From: Saprospiraceae bacterium
GTDB lineage: Bacteria; Bacteroidota; Bacteroidia; Chitinophagales; Saprospiraceae
Direction: 5' to 3'
Length of the DNA: 64,000 nucleotides
NCBI GenBank assembly: GCA_016715405.1
Contig: JADKAE010000001.1
Span: 186,001-250,000, forward strand
Within the stretch, counting starts at the first letter, position 1. Every line of letters begins with the position of its first letter. Shown here piece after piece: positions 26,733 through 36,447 of this stretch. The notes beneath the pieces are model-generated. The model was not told where the DNA came from, searched no databases, and worked only from the letters and a program-made list of their open reading frames with translations. Position numbers and translations under genes: made by a program.

Positions 26733-28846
26733 CTATTCCCTGGACTCGGAGGGTGAGTGCCCGAACTGGCGGGTGAAGACGCGGGAGAAATAAAGCGGGT
26801 CGGCAAACCCAACGGCATACGCCACTTCCGACACCGTCATGCGAGTGTTGCGTAGCAATTCCCTGGCTTTTTCCAGTCGGAAAGTCCGAATGTATTGGGA
26901 AGCGGGCATGCCCGTCAGGGCGGTGAGTTTACGGTGAAGTTGAGTGGAACTCATACCGAGTTTGGAATACAAGGCCTTGATGCCGAATTCTTCTTCGTGG
27001 AAATGCCTTTCCAGTATCTGGTGAACGTCGCGCAAAAAGCGATCATTCAACCCGAGGGGTTTGTTATTGCTTTCCGGGGTGATCGGATGGCGGTATTGTT
27101 GCTTGAGCATTTCGCGCAGGCGGATCAGCCTGACAAGCTCTACCTCCAGCTCCTGCCGGTTAAATGGTTTGGCCAGGTAGGCGTCGGCGCCGGCTTCGAG
27201 GCCGCCTATGCGGGAACCGATGTCGGCCTTGGCCGTCAAGAGGATGATGGGGATGTGGTTGGTGCGGAAGTCGTTTTTAATGCTCTTGCAGAGCTCAATA
27301 CCGTCTTTTTTCGGCATCATAATGTCGCTGATAATAATATCGGGCACCAGTTCAAGCGCCATGCCAATGCCCTCTTCTCCGTCTCGGGCTATTTGCACTT
27401 GGTATTTTCCCCGTAGCAGATTTTCTATATAATGCACCACATCGGGATTATCTTCAACGATCAGCAGGTGAGGTTTTCCTATTACTGCTTTTTCAGGGGC
27501 CTCAGGCGTATTTGTTTCCTCTGCTGCATCAGCTTCCGGATCTGGAATCACCCGGGGAAATGCATTGCTGACAGGTAAATAAACCGAAAAGGTAGTTCCT
27601 TCACCCACCTTGCTGTCAAATTCGATATGCCCGTCGAGCAACCTGACGTAATCGCGAACAATAGCCAGGCCGATACCTGTACCTTCGGCGTGCGAATCAC
27701 CTACGCGATAAAAGCGGTTGAAAACTTGATCCCAATATTTAGGAGGTATGCCGATGCCGGTATCTTCCACCTGGATGAGCAACCTGGGCCCCAGGTCGTT
27801 ATCTGCCGGGAGCAATCGCAAATGCAACCGAACTTGACCGCCTTCAGGGGTATATTTAATGGCATTATCTAACAGGTTGCTAACAATATTTTCAAGTTTT
27901 TCCGGGTCGGTATCCATCCACAATTCGTCATAATCGCTGGAATAATGCAGGCTGATGTGTTTGGCGTCTGCCAGGCTGTGCGAGGATTCCAGTAAATATT
28001 TCATTTGCAGCGCCACATCTGCCTGGGCATATTTTGCGGACAGGGAGCCGGCTTCCAGCATGGACAAGTCGAGCAACTGGTTCACCAATCGCAGCAGTTT
28101 TTTGGCGTTGCGTTTGATCAGCCGGACTTCTTCACCGGCTTGACGGGCCGGATTCTCCTGAAGCTGGTCGGCCATGCCCATGATGACTGTTAGCGGTGTT
28201 CGGAATTCGTGAGATATGTTGGTGAAAAAATGGCTTTTGGCCTGGTCGAGTTCCCGTAGTTTTTCGGTTTCCTTTTGTCGGAATTGCGCCCGCTCTTTAA
28301 AAAGGTGCGAAAAAAAGAAAACAGGCTCAGCACTAAAGCGGAGAGTGTCAAAACAAATATAATCAGGTTTTGGGAAGGTGAAAATTCAACGAGCGGAGTC
28401 AGGTATGGCTGGAGCAGGGTTTCTGCAGTCAGCGTGCCCAGGTATAGCAGCAATAAAAACCAGGCCTTTTCGGGCTTTGGAAAGACCAGTGCAAAGAAAA
28501 TACCCGCCATGCCGATCATTACAAGCCCTCCCGATTTCAGGATGCCCCCGGTGACCACTACGGCGCAGAACGAGAAGAGTATTTTAAAAACCTCTGAAAC
28601 GTAGAAAAAGACGTGAATTTCCCGTTTCATTCGCAGCGACAGGATACCGGCAACCAGAAAATAGAGGACAAATACTGCGGACAGTATACTCAAGGCATGA
28701 AAATGGTTGATCATACAGACGATCATCAGGGTGAGGCCCAAGACGAAAGAGGAAGATGCCAATTCAAACCATACTTTCCAGGAGATTTGGGCCGCAGCGC
28801 TGTTATTCCTCCCGTTTTCCGGGTTTGATAGTCTCGAATTTTCCAT
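26733..28846 (-). CDS. Hybrid sensor kinase-receiver-AraC regulator (frameshifted)
   Basis: About 704 residues when repaired. The N-terminal part (28846 down) has five or six hydrophobic helices and no periplasmic sensor domain. It is followed by a HisKA box with the phospho-His in FFTNISHEFRTPLTVIMG, a HATPase_c domain (DPEKLENIVSNLLDNAIKYT; DTGIGIPPKYW; GTGIGLAIV), a receiver (LLIVEDNPDVV; phospho-Asp in IIISDIMMPKKDG; LTAKAD; AKPF) and a C-terminal AraC helix-turn-helix (VSEVAYAVGFADPLYFSRVF). This is the one-protein two-component layout common in Bacteroidota, with a membrane instead of a periplasmic sensor. The frame breaks at the A-run 28310-28316. It sits upstream of the Kelch and propeller genes, candidate targets. 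Confidence 0.9.
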
Positions 28847-29014
28847 TTTTTGTCTGGATGCATCGAGGCTTAATTTATAACAGAAGCATGTTCTTTTTGA
28901 TGAGAAAAGTCACTGCAATCCAGCTTCTGTTGCACTAGTGTTTGGCAAATCCCCTCAAAACTGCACTGTCTGCTATAAAATTAACATTTCCGACCCTCGA
29001 ATTGAAACAAAGCC

Positions 29015-29022
29015 TATCTTTG
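29015..29022 (+). promoter_or_regulatory. Minus-7 promoter box for moxR
   Basis: TATCTTTG matches TAnnTTTG, 52 bases before the moxR ATG in a 228-bp divergent gap. No convincing minus-33 TTTG at 17-21 nt upstream was found. Nothing else stands out in the gap from 28847. Confidence 0.5.
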
Positions 29023-29074
29023 GTGCGTTTTTCCCAAAGGCTATACCAGTTAAATCATCCGGAAACAACTATAG

Positions 29075-30046
29075 ATGTCACAATTAACTTTCAAATCTGA
29101 CGTAGAAGCAGTTGACGCACTCGCCGCCTCTTACAGAGAACTCAAACAGGAAATCGCAAAAGTGATCGTGGGCCAGGACGAAGTAGTCAGGGCCGTCATC
29201 ATATCACTATTCAGCAACGGCCACAGCTTACTCGTAGGCGTGCCGGGATTGGCCAAAACGCTGCTCGTAAGTACGATCTCCGAAGTGCTGGATCTCGACT
29301 TCAAACGCATCCAGTTTACGCCCGACCTTATGCCCTCCGACATTACCGGCTCGGAGATCCTCGATGAAGACCGCCACTTCAAGTTCAACCGCGGGCCCTT
29401 GTTTGCCAATATCGTGTTGGCCGACGAGATCAACCGTACGCCGCCCAAAACGCAGGCAGCCCTGCTTGAAGCGATGCAGGAACGCTCGGTGACGGTCGCC
29501 GGCGATCGCCATGTGCTGCCCTCGCCGTTTTTTGTACTGGCTACCCAAAACCCCATCGAGCAGGAAGGTACTTACCCCCTGCCCGAAGCGCAGCTCGACC
29601 GCTTTATGTTTAACGTGCCGCTCGATTATCCCTCCTACGACGAGGAGATCGCGGTGGTGAAAGGTACCACGTCTATCCAGGATTTTAAACTCGACCACGT
29701 GGTGACCGGCCCGCAAATCCTGTTTTTCCAGCAATTGATACGCCGCATCCCCATCGCGGACAATGTGCTGGAATACGCCGTGATGCTGGCCACCAAAACG
29801 CGCCCCGGCACCGCTAAAGCTACGCCTAAGGTAAACGAATATATCTCCTGGGGAGCAGGCCCCCGCGCTTCGCAATACCTCGTACTGGGCGCCAAGTGCC
29901 ACGCCGCTATCTCCGGCAAGTATTCTCCCGATATCGAAGACGTGCAGGCTATCGCCAATTATGTGCTGCGCCACCGCATTGTGCGCAACTATAAGGCCGA
30001 AGCCGAAGGCGTTTCTGAAGAGAATATCATCGCCAGCCTGATGTGA
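29075..30046 (+). CDS. MoxR family AAA ATPase
   Basis: A 323-residue cytoplasmic AAA+ ATPase. Walker A is GVPGLAKT (about residues 55-62), Walker B IVLADEINR (about 115), followed by the MoxR signatures PPKTQAALLEAMQE, FVLATQNPIEQEGTYPLPEAQLDRF and an arginine-finger region. MoxR proteins are chaperone-like and usually sit with DUF58 and von Willebrand A domain proteins that they help mature. None follows here: the next gene is a DUF4837 lipoprotein, across a hairpin-forming repeat, so this copy appears alone. Confidence 0.94.
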   Translation: MSQLTFKSDVEAVDALAASYRELKQEIAKVIVGQDEVVRAVIISLFSNGHSLLVGVPGLAKTLLVSTISEVLDLDFKRIQFTPDLMPSDITGSEILDEDRHFKFNRGPLFANIVLADEINRTPPKTQAALLEAMQERSVTVAGDRHVLPSPFFVLATQNPIEQEGTYPLPEAQLDRFMFNVPLDYPSYDEEIAVVKGTTSIQDFKLDHVVTGPQILFFQQLIRRIPIADNVLEYAVMLATKTRPGTAKATPKVNEYISWGAGPRASQYLVLGAKCHAAISGKYSPDIEDVQAIANYVLRHRIVRNYKAEAEGVSEENIIASLM

Positions 30047-30136
30047 TGATGCTGGATGTTGAATTTTTGATGTTTGATGTTTGATGTTTGATATATAAAA
30101 ATAATTCAACATTCAACATCAAACATCCAACATCAG
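30044..30136. repeat. TGATGTT word repeat with inverted arm
   Basis: Starts within the moxR stop codon. The left arm has TGGATGTTGAATTT and three to four heptamers TTGATGT (30067-30090); the right arm (about 30103-30134) is AATTCAACATTCAACATC followed by AAACATCCAACATCA, its approximate reverse complement. RNA would fold into a long imperfect hairpin between moxR and the DUF4837 gene. The same words occur at 52595-52626. Confidence 0.8.
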
Positions 30137-30202
30137 AAGGTATCGCACGCCAAAACCTGGCTATTCGGCATCTGTGTAAGAAATTAAATGCCGTACATTG
30201 CA

Positions 30203-31288
30203 ATGAAAAAAATGATCAACTACATAAGCCGGATAGGGCTGTTGGGGCTATTGTTTGTATTGCCCTGGGCTTGTTCGGAAGGTGCCCGGCAGGGGCTGCG
30301 CCCTTTATCCGTCGCTTTCGGCAGTGTAAACCAGGTGCGCGTAGTGATGGACGAAGATTTGTGGGAAAGCCCCCTCGGCGATACCCTGCAATACTATTAT
30401 GCCGCAGCCTATCCCATCCTGCCGCAACCCGAGCCCATCTTCGATTTGTACCATCTGCCGCCCGGTAAACTGATCAATCAACAGGTACAGCGCGAATTTC
30501 GCACGTTTATGCTCATCGGAGATTTGAGCGATACCACCTCGGCAACTACGCAGCTGATATTAAAAGACATCGGCCCCGAAAGAGCGGCAGAGGCCAAAAC
30601 CAACCCCAAGCTCAACTCTTTTGTAGGTCGCAATAAGTGGTCCAACGGGCAACTCATTATTTATGTTTTTGCCTATTCAAAAGAAGCGTTGATCGACGTT
30701 CTCAAGGAAAACTATCCGGCTATCGCCAACAAAATCCACGACCACGACAAACCCAAAGTAGAGGCTACACTGTTTGTGAGCGGCGAAAATAAAAAGCTGA
30801 TGGAGGAGGTGAAAGGCCGGCTCGGCGCAGATATTCGCCTTCCCAAAGAATACTTCCTGGCGCTCAAAGAAGGCAATATGATGTGGATTCGCCGCGAAAC
30901 AGAGGCGATCAGCAGCAACCTGCTTCTGTATAAAGTACCCTACACCGACCAGTCGCAACTCACCAAAGCGGGCATAAAAGCCATCAGGGATAGCCTGGGG
31001 CGCCAATATATATCGTCTACCCTGCCCAATACCTATATGCGCACCAACGACGTGGATTTGCCCATGTTTACTTCTATCAAGACAGTAAACAGCAATTACA
31101 CCCTCGAAGCCAGGGGCATCTGGGATATCGTCAATGACTATATGGGCGGATCGTTTGTGAGTTATCTCATCTACAATCCCGATAAGCGCGAATTGCTGTT
31201 TGTCGACGGCTTTTTGCACGCACCCGGCAAAGACAAACGCAACCACATGCAACAGCTGGAATACCTGCTTTCTAGTATCCGCTACTAA
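30203..31288 (+). CDS. DUF4837 family lipoprotein
   Basis: About 361 residues. I chose the ATG at 30203, giving MKKMINYISRIGLLGLLF with a lipobox-like LPWAC; the in-frame ATG five codons earlier adds nothing. The protein matches DUF4837, a Bacteroidota family of exported lipoproteins, by the VNQVRVVMDEDLWESPLGDT start, the RNKWSNGQLIIYVFAYS middle and NMMWIRRETEA/GIWDIVNDYMGG further on. No catalytic motif is visible and the function is unknown. Separated from moxR by a repeat and from the sigma gene by 51 bases. Confidence 0.85.
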   Translation: MKKMINYISRIGLLGLLFVLPWACSEGARQGLRPLSVAFGSVNQVRVVMDEDLWESPLGDTLQYYYAAAYPILPQPEPIFDLYHLPPGKLINQQVQREFRTFMLIGDLSDTTSATTQLILKDIGPERAAEAKTNPKLNSFVGRNKWSNGQLIIYVFAYSKEALIDVLKENYPAIANKIHDHDKPKVEATLFVSGENKKLMEEVKGRLGADIRLPKEYFLALKEGNMMWIRRETEAISSNLLLYKVPYTDQSQLTKAGIKAIRDSLGRQYISSTLPNTYMRTNDVDLPMFTSIKTVNSNYTLEARGIWDIVNDYMGGSFVSYLIYNPDKRELLFVDGFLHAPGKDKRNHMQQLEYLLSSIRY

Positions 31289-31342
31289 AAAAATGTCCCA
31301 AAAGGCTGGCAATTTTCAAAATGTTGCCTACCTTTAGTAGTG

Positions 31343-31963
31343 ATGTTTGTCAGGAAGTCGTATCAACACAAATTGAAGGAGTGGAGCGCGGAACAGCTTA
31401 TTCGTGCATTCCAACACACGGGCGATCAGCAGTATTTCAATGCGCTGTTTTCGCGGTATCTTCATTTGGTCTATTACACCACGCGGAATTTCCTGGAAGA
31501 CCGCGAGGAGTGCCGCGATGTCGTGATGCAGGTTTTCGCCAAAATCTTCCAACAACTACAGCAACAGCAGGAGGTTCATTCTTTCGGCAATTGGCTTTAC
31601 ACGCTAACGCGAAATGAGTGTATTTCCAAAAGGCGCAGCAGCGACAAGCAATCACTGCGCTTTGAAGCAGCGCTGCAACAATGGCAGGAAGAACCGGCAG
31701 AAAACCCCGACACAGGCGCGCAAATGGTGTCCGCTACTGATCGCGAAACGGAGGATCTCGTGCAGGCAGCTATGCTGCAGTTGGACGAGGGCCAGCGCAT
31801 TTGCCTGGAGTTGTTTTTTTTCCAAAAGAAAAGCTACAGGGAGATCGCTGACATTACCTCCTTTACTGAAAATCAGGTTAAAAGCTTCCTGCAAAATGGC
31901 AAGCGCCGGTTGAGGCAATTGCTGGCGCCCGCAATGGCGCGGGAAGGCAAAACGAGTACATGA
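31343..31963 (+). CDS. ECF RNA polymerase sigma factor
   Basis: A 206-residue ECF sigma factor (ATG at 31343; the GTG at 31340 is also possible). Region 2 is seen in YFNALFSRYLHLVYYTTRNF and ECRDVVMQVFAKIFQQL, with SFGNWLYTLTRNECISKRR; region 4 in LDEGQRICLELFFFQKKSYREIA (read in two parts) and TENQVKSFLQNGKRRLRQ. Its last four bases (ATGA) overlap the start of the zinc-finger anti-sigma gene, a strong sign of coupled translation. Targets unknown. Confidence 0.9.
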   Translation: MFVRKSYQHKLKEWSAEQLIRAFQHTGDQQYFNALFSRYLHLVYYTTRNFLEDREECRDVVMQVFAKIFQQLQQQQEVHSFGNWLYTLTRNECISKRRSSDKQSLRFEAALQQWQEEPAENPDTGAQMVSATDRETEDLVQAAMLQLDEGQRICLELFFFQKKSYREIADITSFTENQVKSFLQNGKRRLRQLLAPAMAREGKTST

Positions 31964-32670
31964 AAGCCATTTTCAGCCACTCCTCCTGCCTCTCGAAGCA
32001 AAGTATTAGCAATTATGTAAATGGCCGCCTATCGCCCGAAAATCGGTTCGAGGTGGAAAACCATTTGCTGGATTGCGCACTTTGCAGGGCTGCCGTGGAA
32101 GGGTATGCCCTCACAAGAGAAGAGGCGCCAAACATCAATGTCGGCACAACGCCGCGGAAATCACCCCGCCGGCGTAAGGCTCTGCTATTGCTATGTGTAA
32201 TCGGCGGCGCAGCTGCCGCCATGTGGTACGCCCAATCCCAACGCGCACAGCAACCGGAAATCCTGTACAACCGCTTTTTTGCGCCCGCAGCCAATACTTT
32301 TCTCGTAAAAGGCCGGAATGCCTGGGCGGAGCCGGCCATGGACTACTACGACGAAGGGCGCTACGCAGCCGCGCTGCCCCATTTTACGCGCTACCTCGAG
32401 CAGCACGGCCAGGATGGGGAGGCGCTGCTGTACTTCGGCATCACACAGCTTGCGCTGCGACAACTCCCCGAGGCCGTCAACAGCCTGTCGGCAGCTGCAG
32501 AACTTCTTCCCGAACGGAATGCGGAGGCAAACTGGTATCTGGCACTGGCGCATCTCCGAAACGGCGATACCGAAACGGCAAAAAAAATCCTCCGCCCTTT
32601 GCTGGAGACGCATGGCGCCTACCGGCAAAAAGCGGAGGATTTGCTCCGCGATTTGGAGAAACTGGATTAA
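31960..32670 (+). CDS. Anti-sigma-like membrane protein with TPR domain
   Basis: A 236-residue protein. The N-terminal 50 residues are a zf-HC2-like anti-sigma domain (SNYVNGRLSPENRFEVENHL then DCALCRAAVEGY, with a Cys-x2-Cys pair). A basic patch (RKSPRRRKA) leads into one transmembrane helix (LLLLCVIGGAAAAMW, about 72-88). The periplasmic part has two or three tetratricopeptide repeats (AMDYYDEGRYAAALPHF, GEALLYFGITQLALRQLPEA, EANWYLALAHLRNGDTETA). It overlaps the sigma gene by four bases and holds that factor at the membrane in the usual model; TPR would sense a periplasmic partner. Its 3' end overlaps htpG by four bases. Confidence 0.87.
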   Translation: MKAIFSHSSCLSKQSISNYVNGRLSPENRFEVENHLLDCALCRAAVEGYALTREEAPNINVGTTPRKSPRRRKALLLLCVIGGAAAAMWYAQSQRAQQPEILYNRFFAPAANTFLVKGRNAWAEPAMDYYDEGRYAAALPHFTRYLEQHGQDGEALLYFGITQLALRQLPEAVNSLSAAAELLPERNAEANWYLALAHLRNGDTETAKKILRPLLETHGAYRQKAEDLLRDLEKLD

Positions 32671-34537
32671 TCCATAAACCGCAGACTCTTATTGACAAAC
32701 GCCGTCAGATCGGCGCCTTTCAGCATCTGCTGGCTCAGCAAGGCCAATTGGTATAGGTATTCGGCCATCTGCTTGCGCTGGTCTTCTTCGCCTTCGTGTA
32801 GCAATTTAGTGGCTATGAGCGGGTGGTTGGTATTAACCACCACATTATAGGAATCGGGGAAACCATCGAAAGCCATGCCCTGGAGCGCCTGCATTTCTTT
32901 CATGCGGCGCATAAACTCGGGGCGCGTGATCTGCACGGGCGGATCTTCGGGCGACAAAGGCTGCAAGGTTACGTTGTTCATGCTGCCGGCGCCTGCCACC
33001 AGCGGCTCAAAAAGCGCCTTTACCTGCGATTGTTCGGTTTCGCTGAGTACCGACTCCTGCTTCTCGTCTTTAGGCACCAGGTTGTCAACCGTGTCGGCAT
33101 CGACGCGGGTGAAGGTGACGCCGCCAACCTTGTATTCCAGGTGTTGCAGGAAATGGCTGTCGATTACATGGTCGAACACGAGCACGTCGTAGCCGCGACT
33201 GCGGCAGGCCTGGATGAGCGCGTCGTTGTCTACCGCATTATTTGTATAAATAAGCACAAGGCGGTTGTTCTTGTCAGTTTGGAGGGTTTTCACCTTCTCC
33301 TTGTATTCTTCGATCGTAAAGCACTGGTTGTCGACGTTTTTCAGCAGGGCAAATTCGGTGGCGCGCTCCTGGAATTTTTCGTCAGACAACATGCCGTATT
33401 TGATAAACACACCGAGGTCGCCCCACTTGGATTCAAAATCCGCGCGGTCTTTTTTGAACAACTCGCTGAGTTTGTCGGCCACCTTACGGGTGATATAACC
33501 CGTGATTTTCTTCACGTTCTGGTCGCTCTGCAGGTAGCTGCGCGATACGTTGAGCGGGATGTCGGGCGAGTCGATGACGCCGTGGAGGAGTGTGAGAAAC
33601 TCGGGAACGATCTCCTTTACGTCGTCGGTGACGTATACCTGGTTGCTGTACAGTTGGATTTTGTTGCGCTGCACCTCAAAGGCATTGCCCAGCTTGGGGA
33701 AATACAAGATGCCCGTGAGGTTAAAGGGGTAGTCGATATTGAGGTGTATCCAGAACATCGGCGCCTGGCTGTAGGGGTGTAGCTCTTCGTAGAAGGCGCG
33801 GTAGTCGTCGTCATTGAGTTCGGATGGCTGTTTTTTCCAGATCGGCGAGGTGTTGTTGATGATATTTTCAACCTCGGTTTCTACCCGCTTTTGGTCCTCG
33901 CCCTCGCCTTCGTAGCTCGTTTCTGTGCGTTTGCCGAAGCGGATGGCGACCGGCAGGAAGCGGCAGTATTTTTTGAGCAGGTTTTCGATACGCGCTTCTT
34001 CGAGGAATTCCGCGTTTTCCTCATTGATATAGAGCACCACATCGGTGCCGCGCTCGGCCTTATCGTTGGGCGCCAGCGTGTATTCGGGGTCGCCGAGGCA
34101 AGACCAGGTGACGCCGGCGGCGTTTTCCTGATACGACTTGGTGACAGCCTCCACTTTGTCGGCCACCATAAACGCCGAGTAAAAGCCCAGGCCGAAGTTG
34201 CCGATAATACTGGCTTCGTTTTTAAATTTTCCAAAAACTCCTGCGCGCTCGAGAACGCCACCTGGTTGAGGTATTTATTCACCTCTTCTTCCGTCATCCC
34301 GATACCGCGGTCGCGAATGGTGAGCGTTTTTTGTTCTTTGTCAATAATGACGTCGATGGTAAGATCGCCCAACTCGCCTTTGATCTCGCCGCGCGAAGCC
34401 AGGGTTTTCAGCTTGGTAGTGGCGTCAACGGCGTTGGAGATCAATTCGCGCAAGAAAATCTCGTGGTCGGAATACAGGAATTTTTTAATAATGGGAAAGA
34501 TGTTTTCGGTTTGGACCGATATCGTACCTTTTTGCAT
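32667..34537 (-). CDS. htpG: Chaperone HtpG (Hsp90), frameshifted
   Basis: Bacterial Hsp90, about 623 residues when repaired, a cytosolic ATP-dependent chaperone. The N-terminal ATPase region shows IFLRELISNAVDA (N-box), IRDRGIGMTEEEV and, across the break, IGNFGLGFYSAFMVADKV. The frame breaks at 34227-34230, where four T should be five on the plus strand: LENLKTKPV then becomes LEKFKNEASIIGNF. The middle and C-terminal dimerisation domains follow (WIHLNIDYPFNLTGILYFP; GVIDSPDIPLNVSRSYLQ). Almost certainly intact in the cell because the rest of the frame is fully conserved. A promoter-like pair lies at 34677-34705. Confidence 0.93.
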
Positions 34538-34676
34538 AGCGCTATATTTTTTGTACTAGTATGCTTCAAATGGCATGCCAAGCGTGTAGAGACTGACATT
34601 TTGGCGGTAAACTAATCTCCTCGACCGTATCAATGTAATGCGGCAGTTTTTAAACGCAAGGCTCGCGAAGGTTGCG

Positions 34677-34705
34677 CAAAGTACGCTATTCGAGCGATAA
34701 TGCAA
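34677..34705 (-). promoter_or_regulatory. htpG: Probable htpG promoter
   Basis: On the minus strand TTG (34705-34703), a 19-nt spacer and TACTTTG (34683-34677), one base short of TAnnTTTG. It would give a leader of about 130 nt before the htpG ATG. The rest of the 34538-34748 gap shows no gene; a GGCATGCC palindrome lies at about 34571. Confidence 0.42.
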
Positions 34706-34748
34706 TTATAGCCTTAGCGACCTTTGATTAAAATTAAATCCTAAACAG

Positions 34749-35312
34749 TTACTCAATGTCAATATCATATTTTTTTAAAAGTCCGGGCACTCCCAAAATT
34801 GAAAACTTTGCTTTTTTTATCCGGTTAATTTCGGGGTCAATCGAATAATTATATGCTGTGCGAAAATCGGCTTTCTCCAGATTTGTATGATCAAAAACAG
34901 CTTTGCCCAGGTCGCAATGGTCAAAAACGGCGCCTGTCAGATCGCATTCCGCAAAGTCGACTTCGTGTAGCTGCGAATTTTTAAAACTCGTTTTTTTAAT
35001 TGCCATTTTATAAAATAAAGCGTGATTAAGTTGGCAGTTGTCAAATGAAAAAGAAAGTCCGAATTGATTACAATCATCGAAATGCAAGCCCAGCATTTTG
35101 CAGCCCTTAAATACGGCGTCCCGAAAAGCAGTGTTTGCCAGTTTGGCTAAACTCAAATTGCAATCCACAAACTCGCAAGATGTAAATTTGATATCAGAAA
35201 GATCTGTATTAGACAAATCGCATTGTTTAAAAATACAATTTTCATATTCTCCTTTTTTCAAAGGTTTTTCCTGAAAATTGACTTTGTCAAATATTTGTTC
35301 TTCTATATACAT
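34749..35312 (-). CDS. Pentapeptide repeat protein
   Basis: A 187-residue protein from the ATG at 35312 (family start MYIEEQIFDKVNF; the upstream in-frame ATG would overlap the neighbouring gene). Pentapeptide repeats A(D/N)LXX are clear: CDLSNTDLSDIKFTSCEF, CNLSLAKLANTAFRDAVF, CDLTGAVFDHCDLGKAVF and NLEKADF, building a right-handed quadrilateral beta-helix. The C-terminal NYSIDPEINRIKKAKFS motif is shared with the Qnr-like group in which some members guard DNA gyrase from quinolones by mimicking DNA; that function is not demonstrated here. The gene is AT-rich compared with its neighbours. Confidence 0.87.
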   Translation of the reverse strand: MYIEEQIFDKVNFQEKPLKKGEYENCIFKQCDLSNTDLSDIKFTSCEFVDCNLSLAKLANTAFRDAVFKGCKMLGLHFDDCNQFGLSFSFDNCQLNHALFYKMAIKKTSFKNSQLHEVDFAECDLTGAVFDHCDLGKAVFDHTNLEKADFRTAYNYSIDPEINRIKKAKFSILGVPGLLKKYDIDIE

Positions 35313-35344
35313 CTGCAATGAAGGTTTAGGGTATAACACTACAT

Positions 35345-36228
35345 TCAACCGATCTTCACCGAAGTCATAGTCAGCGAGCCGGCAACGGCTTTGTCGTTGA
35401 ACAAAGCGACATCTTCGTCTTTTTCGCGAAGTGCCAGTGCATAGAGCAAAGGCAGGTAGTGTTCCGGCGTGGGGATGGCGAGTTTAAACGCCCGGCCCTG
35501 CGATTGGAAGTTGACCAGCGGCTGGTGGTCGCCGGAGAGAATATGCGCATTCATTTTTTCGCGAGCTTCCAAAGCCCATTCGTAGCCATAATCGGACACA
35601 TTGAGCTTGTCCCAGGCTACCATGCCGAGGTTGTGCACCATATTCCCGCTGCCGACAATCAGAACGCCCTTTTTGCGGAGGGCGGCCAGTTCTTGTGCCA
35701 GTTCGTAATGCCATTGGGGCGACTGTGTATAGTCGAGGCTCATTTGGATGACCGGTACATCGGCATCGGGGTAGAGGTGCTTGATCACTGACCAGGCGCC
35801 GTGGTCGAGGCCCCATTTTTCGTCGAGGCCTACGTTTGTTTTTGTCACCAGACTTTGGGTGTCCAAGGCAGTTTGCGGGCTACCCGGGGCGGGGTATTGC
35901 ACATCGAACAGGGCCTTGGGGAAACCGCCGAAATCGTGGATGGTGCGGGGTTTTTCCATGGCCGTTACAAAAGTGCCCCTTGTTTCCCAATGCGCCGATA
36001 CGCAAATAATCGCATTGGGGCGGGGGATTTCCTTGCCGATTTTGCGGAAACCTTCCACAAATTCGTTTTCCTCGATAGCGTTCATCGGGCTACCATGCCC
36101 AGGAACAGCACGGGCATTTGCTCCGTGCTGCCCAGGGAATCAGTTACTTTGCTTAAATCGCTGAGTTTCATTGCAACGCCTGCTAATGGCAATACTGCCA
36201 GTGATTGAAGGAATTTTTTTCTGTTCAT
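35345..36228 (-). CDS. ygiD: 4,5-DOPA dioxygenase extradiol-like protein (frameshifted)
   Basis: About 293 residues when repaired; LigB-type class III extradiol dioxygenase of the YgiD/DODA family, a non-haem iron or zinc enzyme opening catechol rings. Metal-ligand and signature motifs: GHGSPMNAI, VSAHWETRG, IHDFGGFP, LDHGAWSVI and GSGNMVHNLG. The frame breaks near 36097, where ATGCCC should be ATGGCCC; the frame upstream then reads MPVLFLGHGSPM and continues to an ATG at 36228. That adds an N-terminal extension (MNRKKFLQSLAVLPLAGVAM and about 15 more residues) like a signal peptide, unusual for a family normally without one. Substrate unproven. Confidence 0.85.
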
Positions 36229-36233
36229 GCGGA

Positions 36234-36405
36234 TCAGGAATTTCCGTAAATATTCGATTCGCTGGCTATACCGACAATCAGTTCTTCAAAATCGTGATTG
36301 TGCGGCTCGTTGGGCAAACCGGCAATTCGCTCCGCCTCCGCTTCGTCAACCAGGAATATGTGGAACAGTTGATTCAAGATGATCTCTTTTTTCTTTTGCA
36401 ATTGT
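36234..36405 (-). pseudogene. AraC-type regulator N-terminal remnant
   Basis: Minus-strand frame of about 57 codons ending at 36234. It encodes KKKEIILNQLFHIFLVDEAE and then ERIAGLPNEPHNHDFEELIV, matching the start of the cupin-like sensor domain in Bacteroidota AraC-family regulators (family memory, no search). After GI it ends with ASESNIYGNS and a stop. The remainder of the cupin and the helix-turn-helix are absent and no ATG is visible, so this is a leftover. It fills the gap between the YdeI-like gene and ygiD. Confidence 0.5.
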
Positions 36406-36447
36406 TTTGGTCAATCGCTTTAGGAAGGTGTCGTAAATAACTTACGC

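Noticed and set aside
36171..36440. 89-codon plus-strand frame upstream of the YdeI-like gene
   Set aside because: Overlaps ygiD and the AraC remnant on the other strand and has no recognisable domain.
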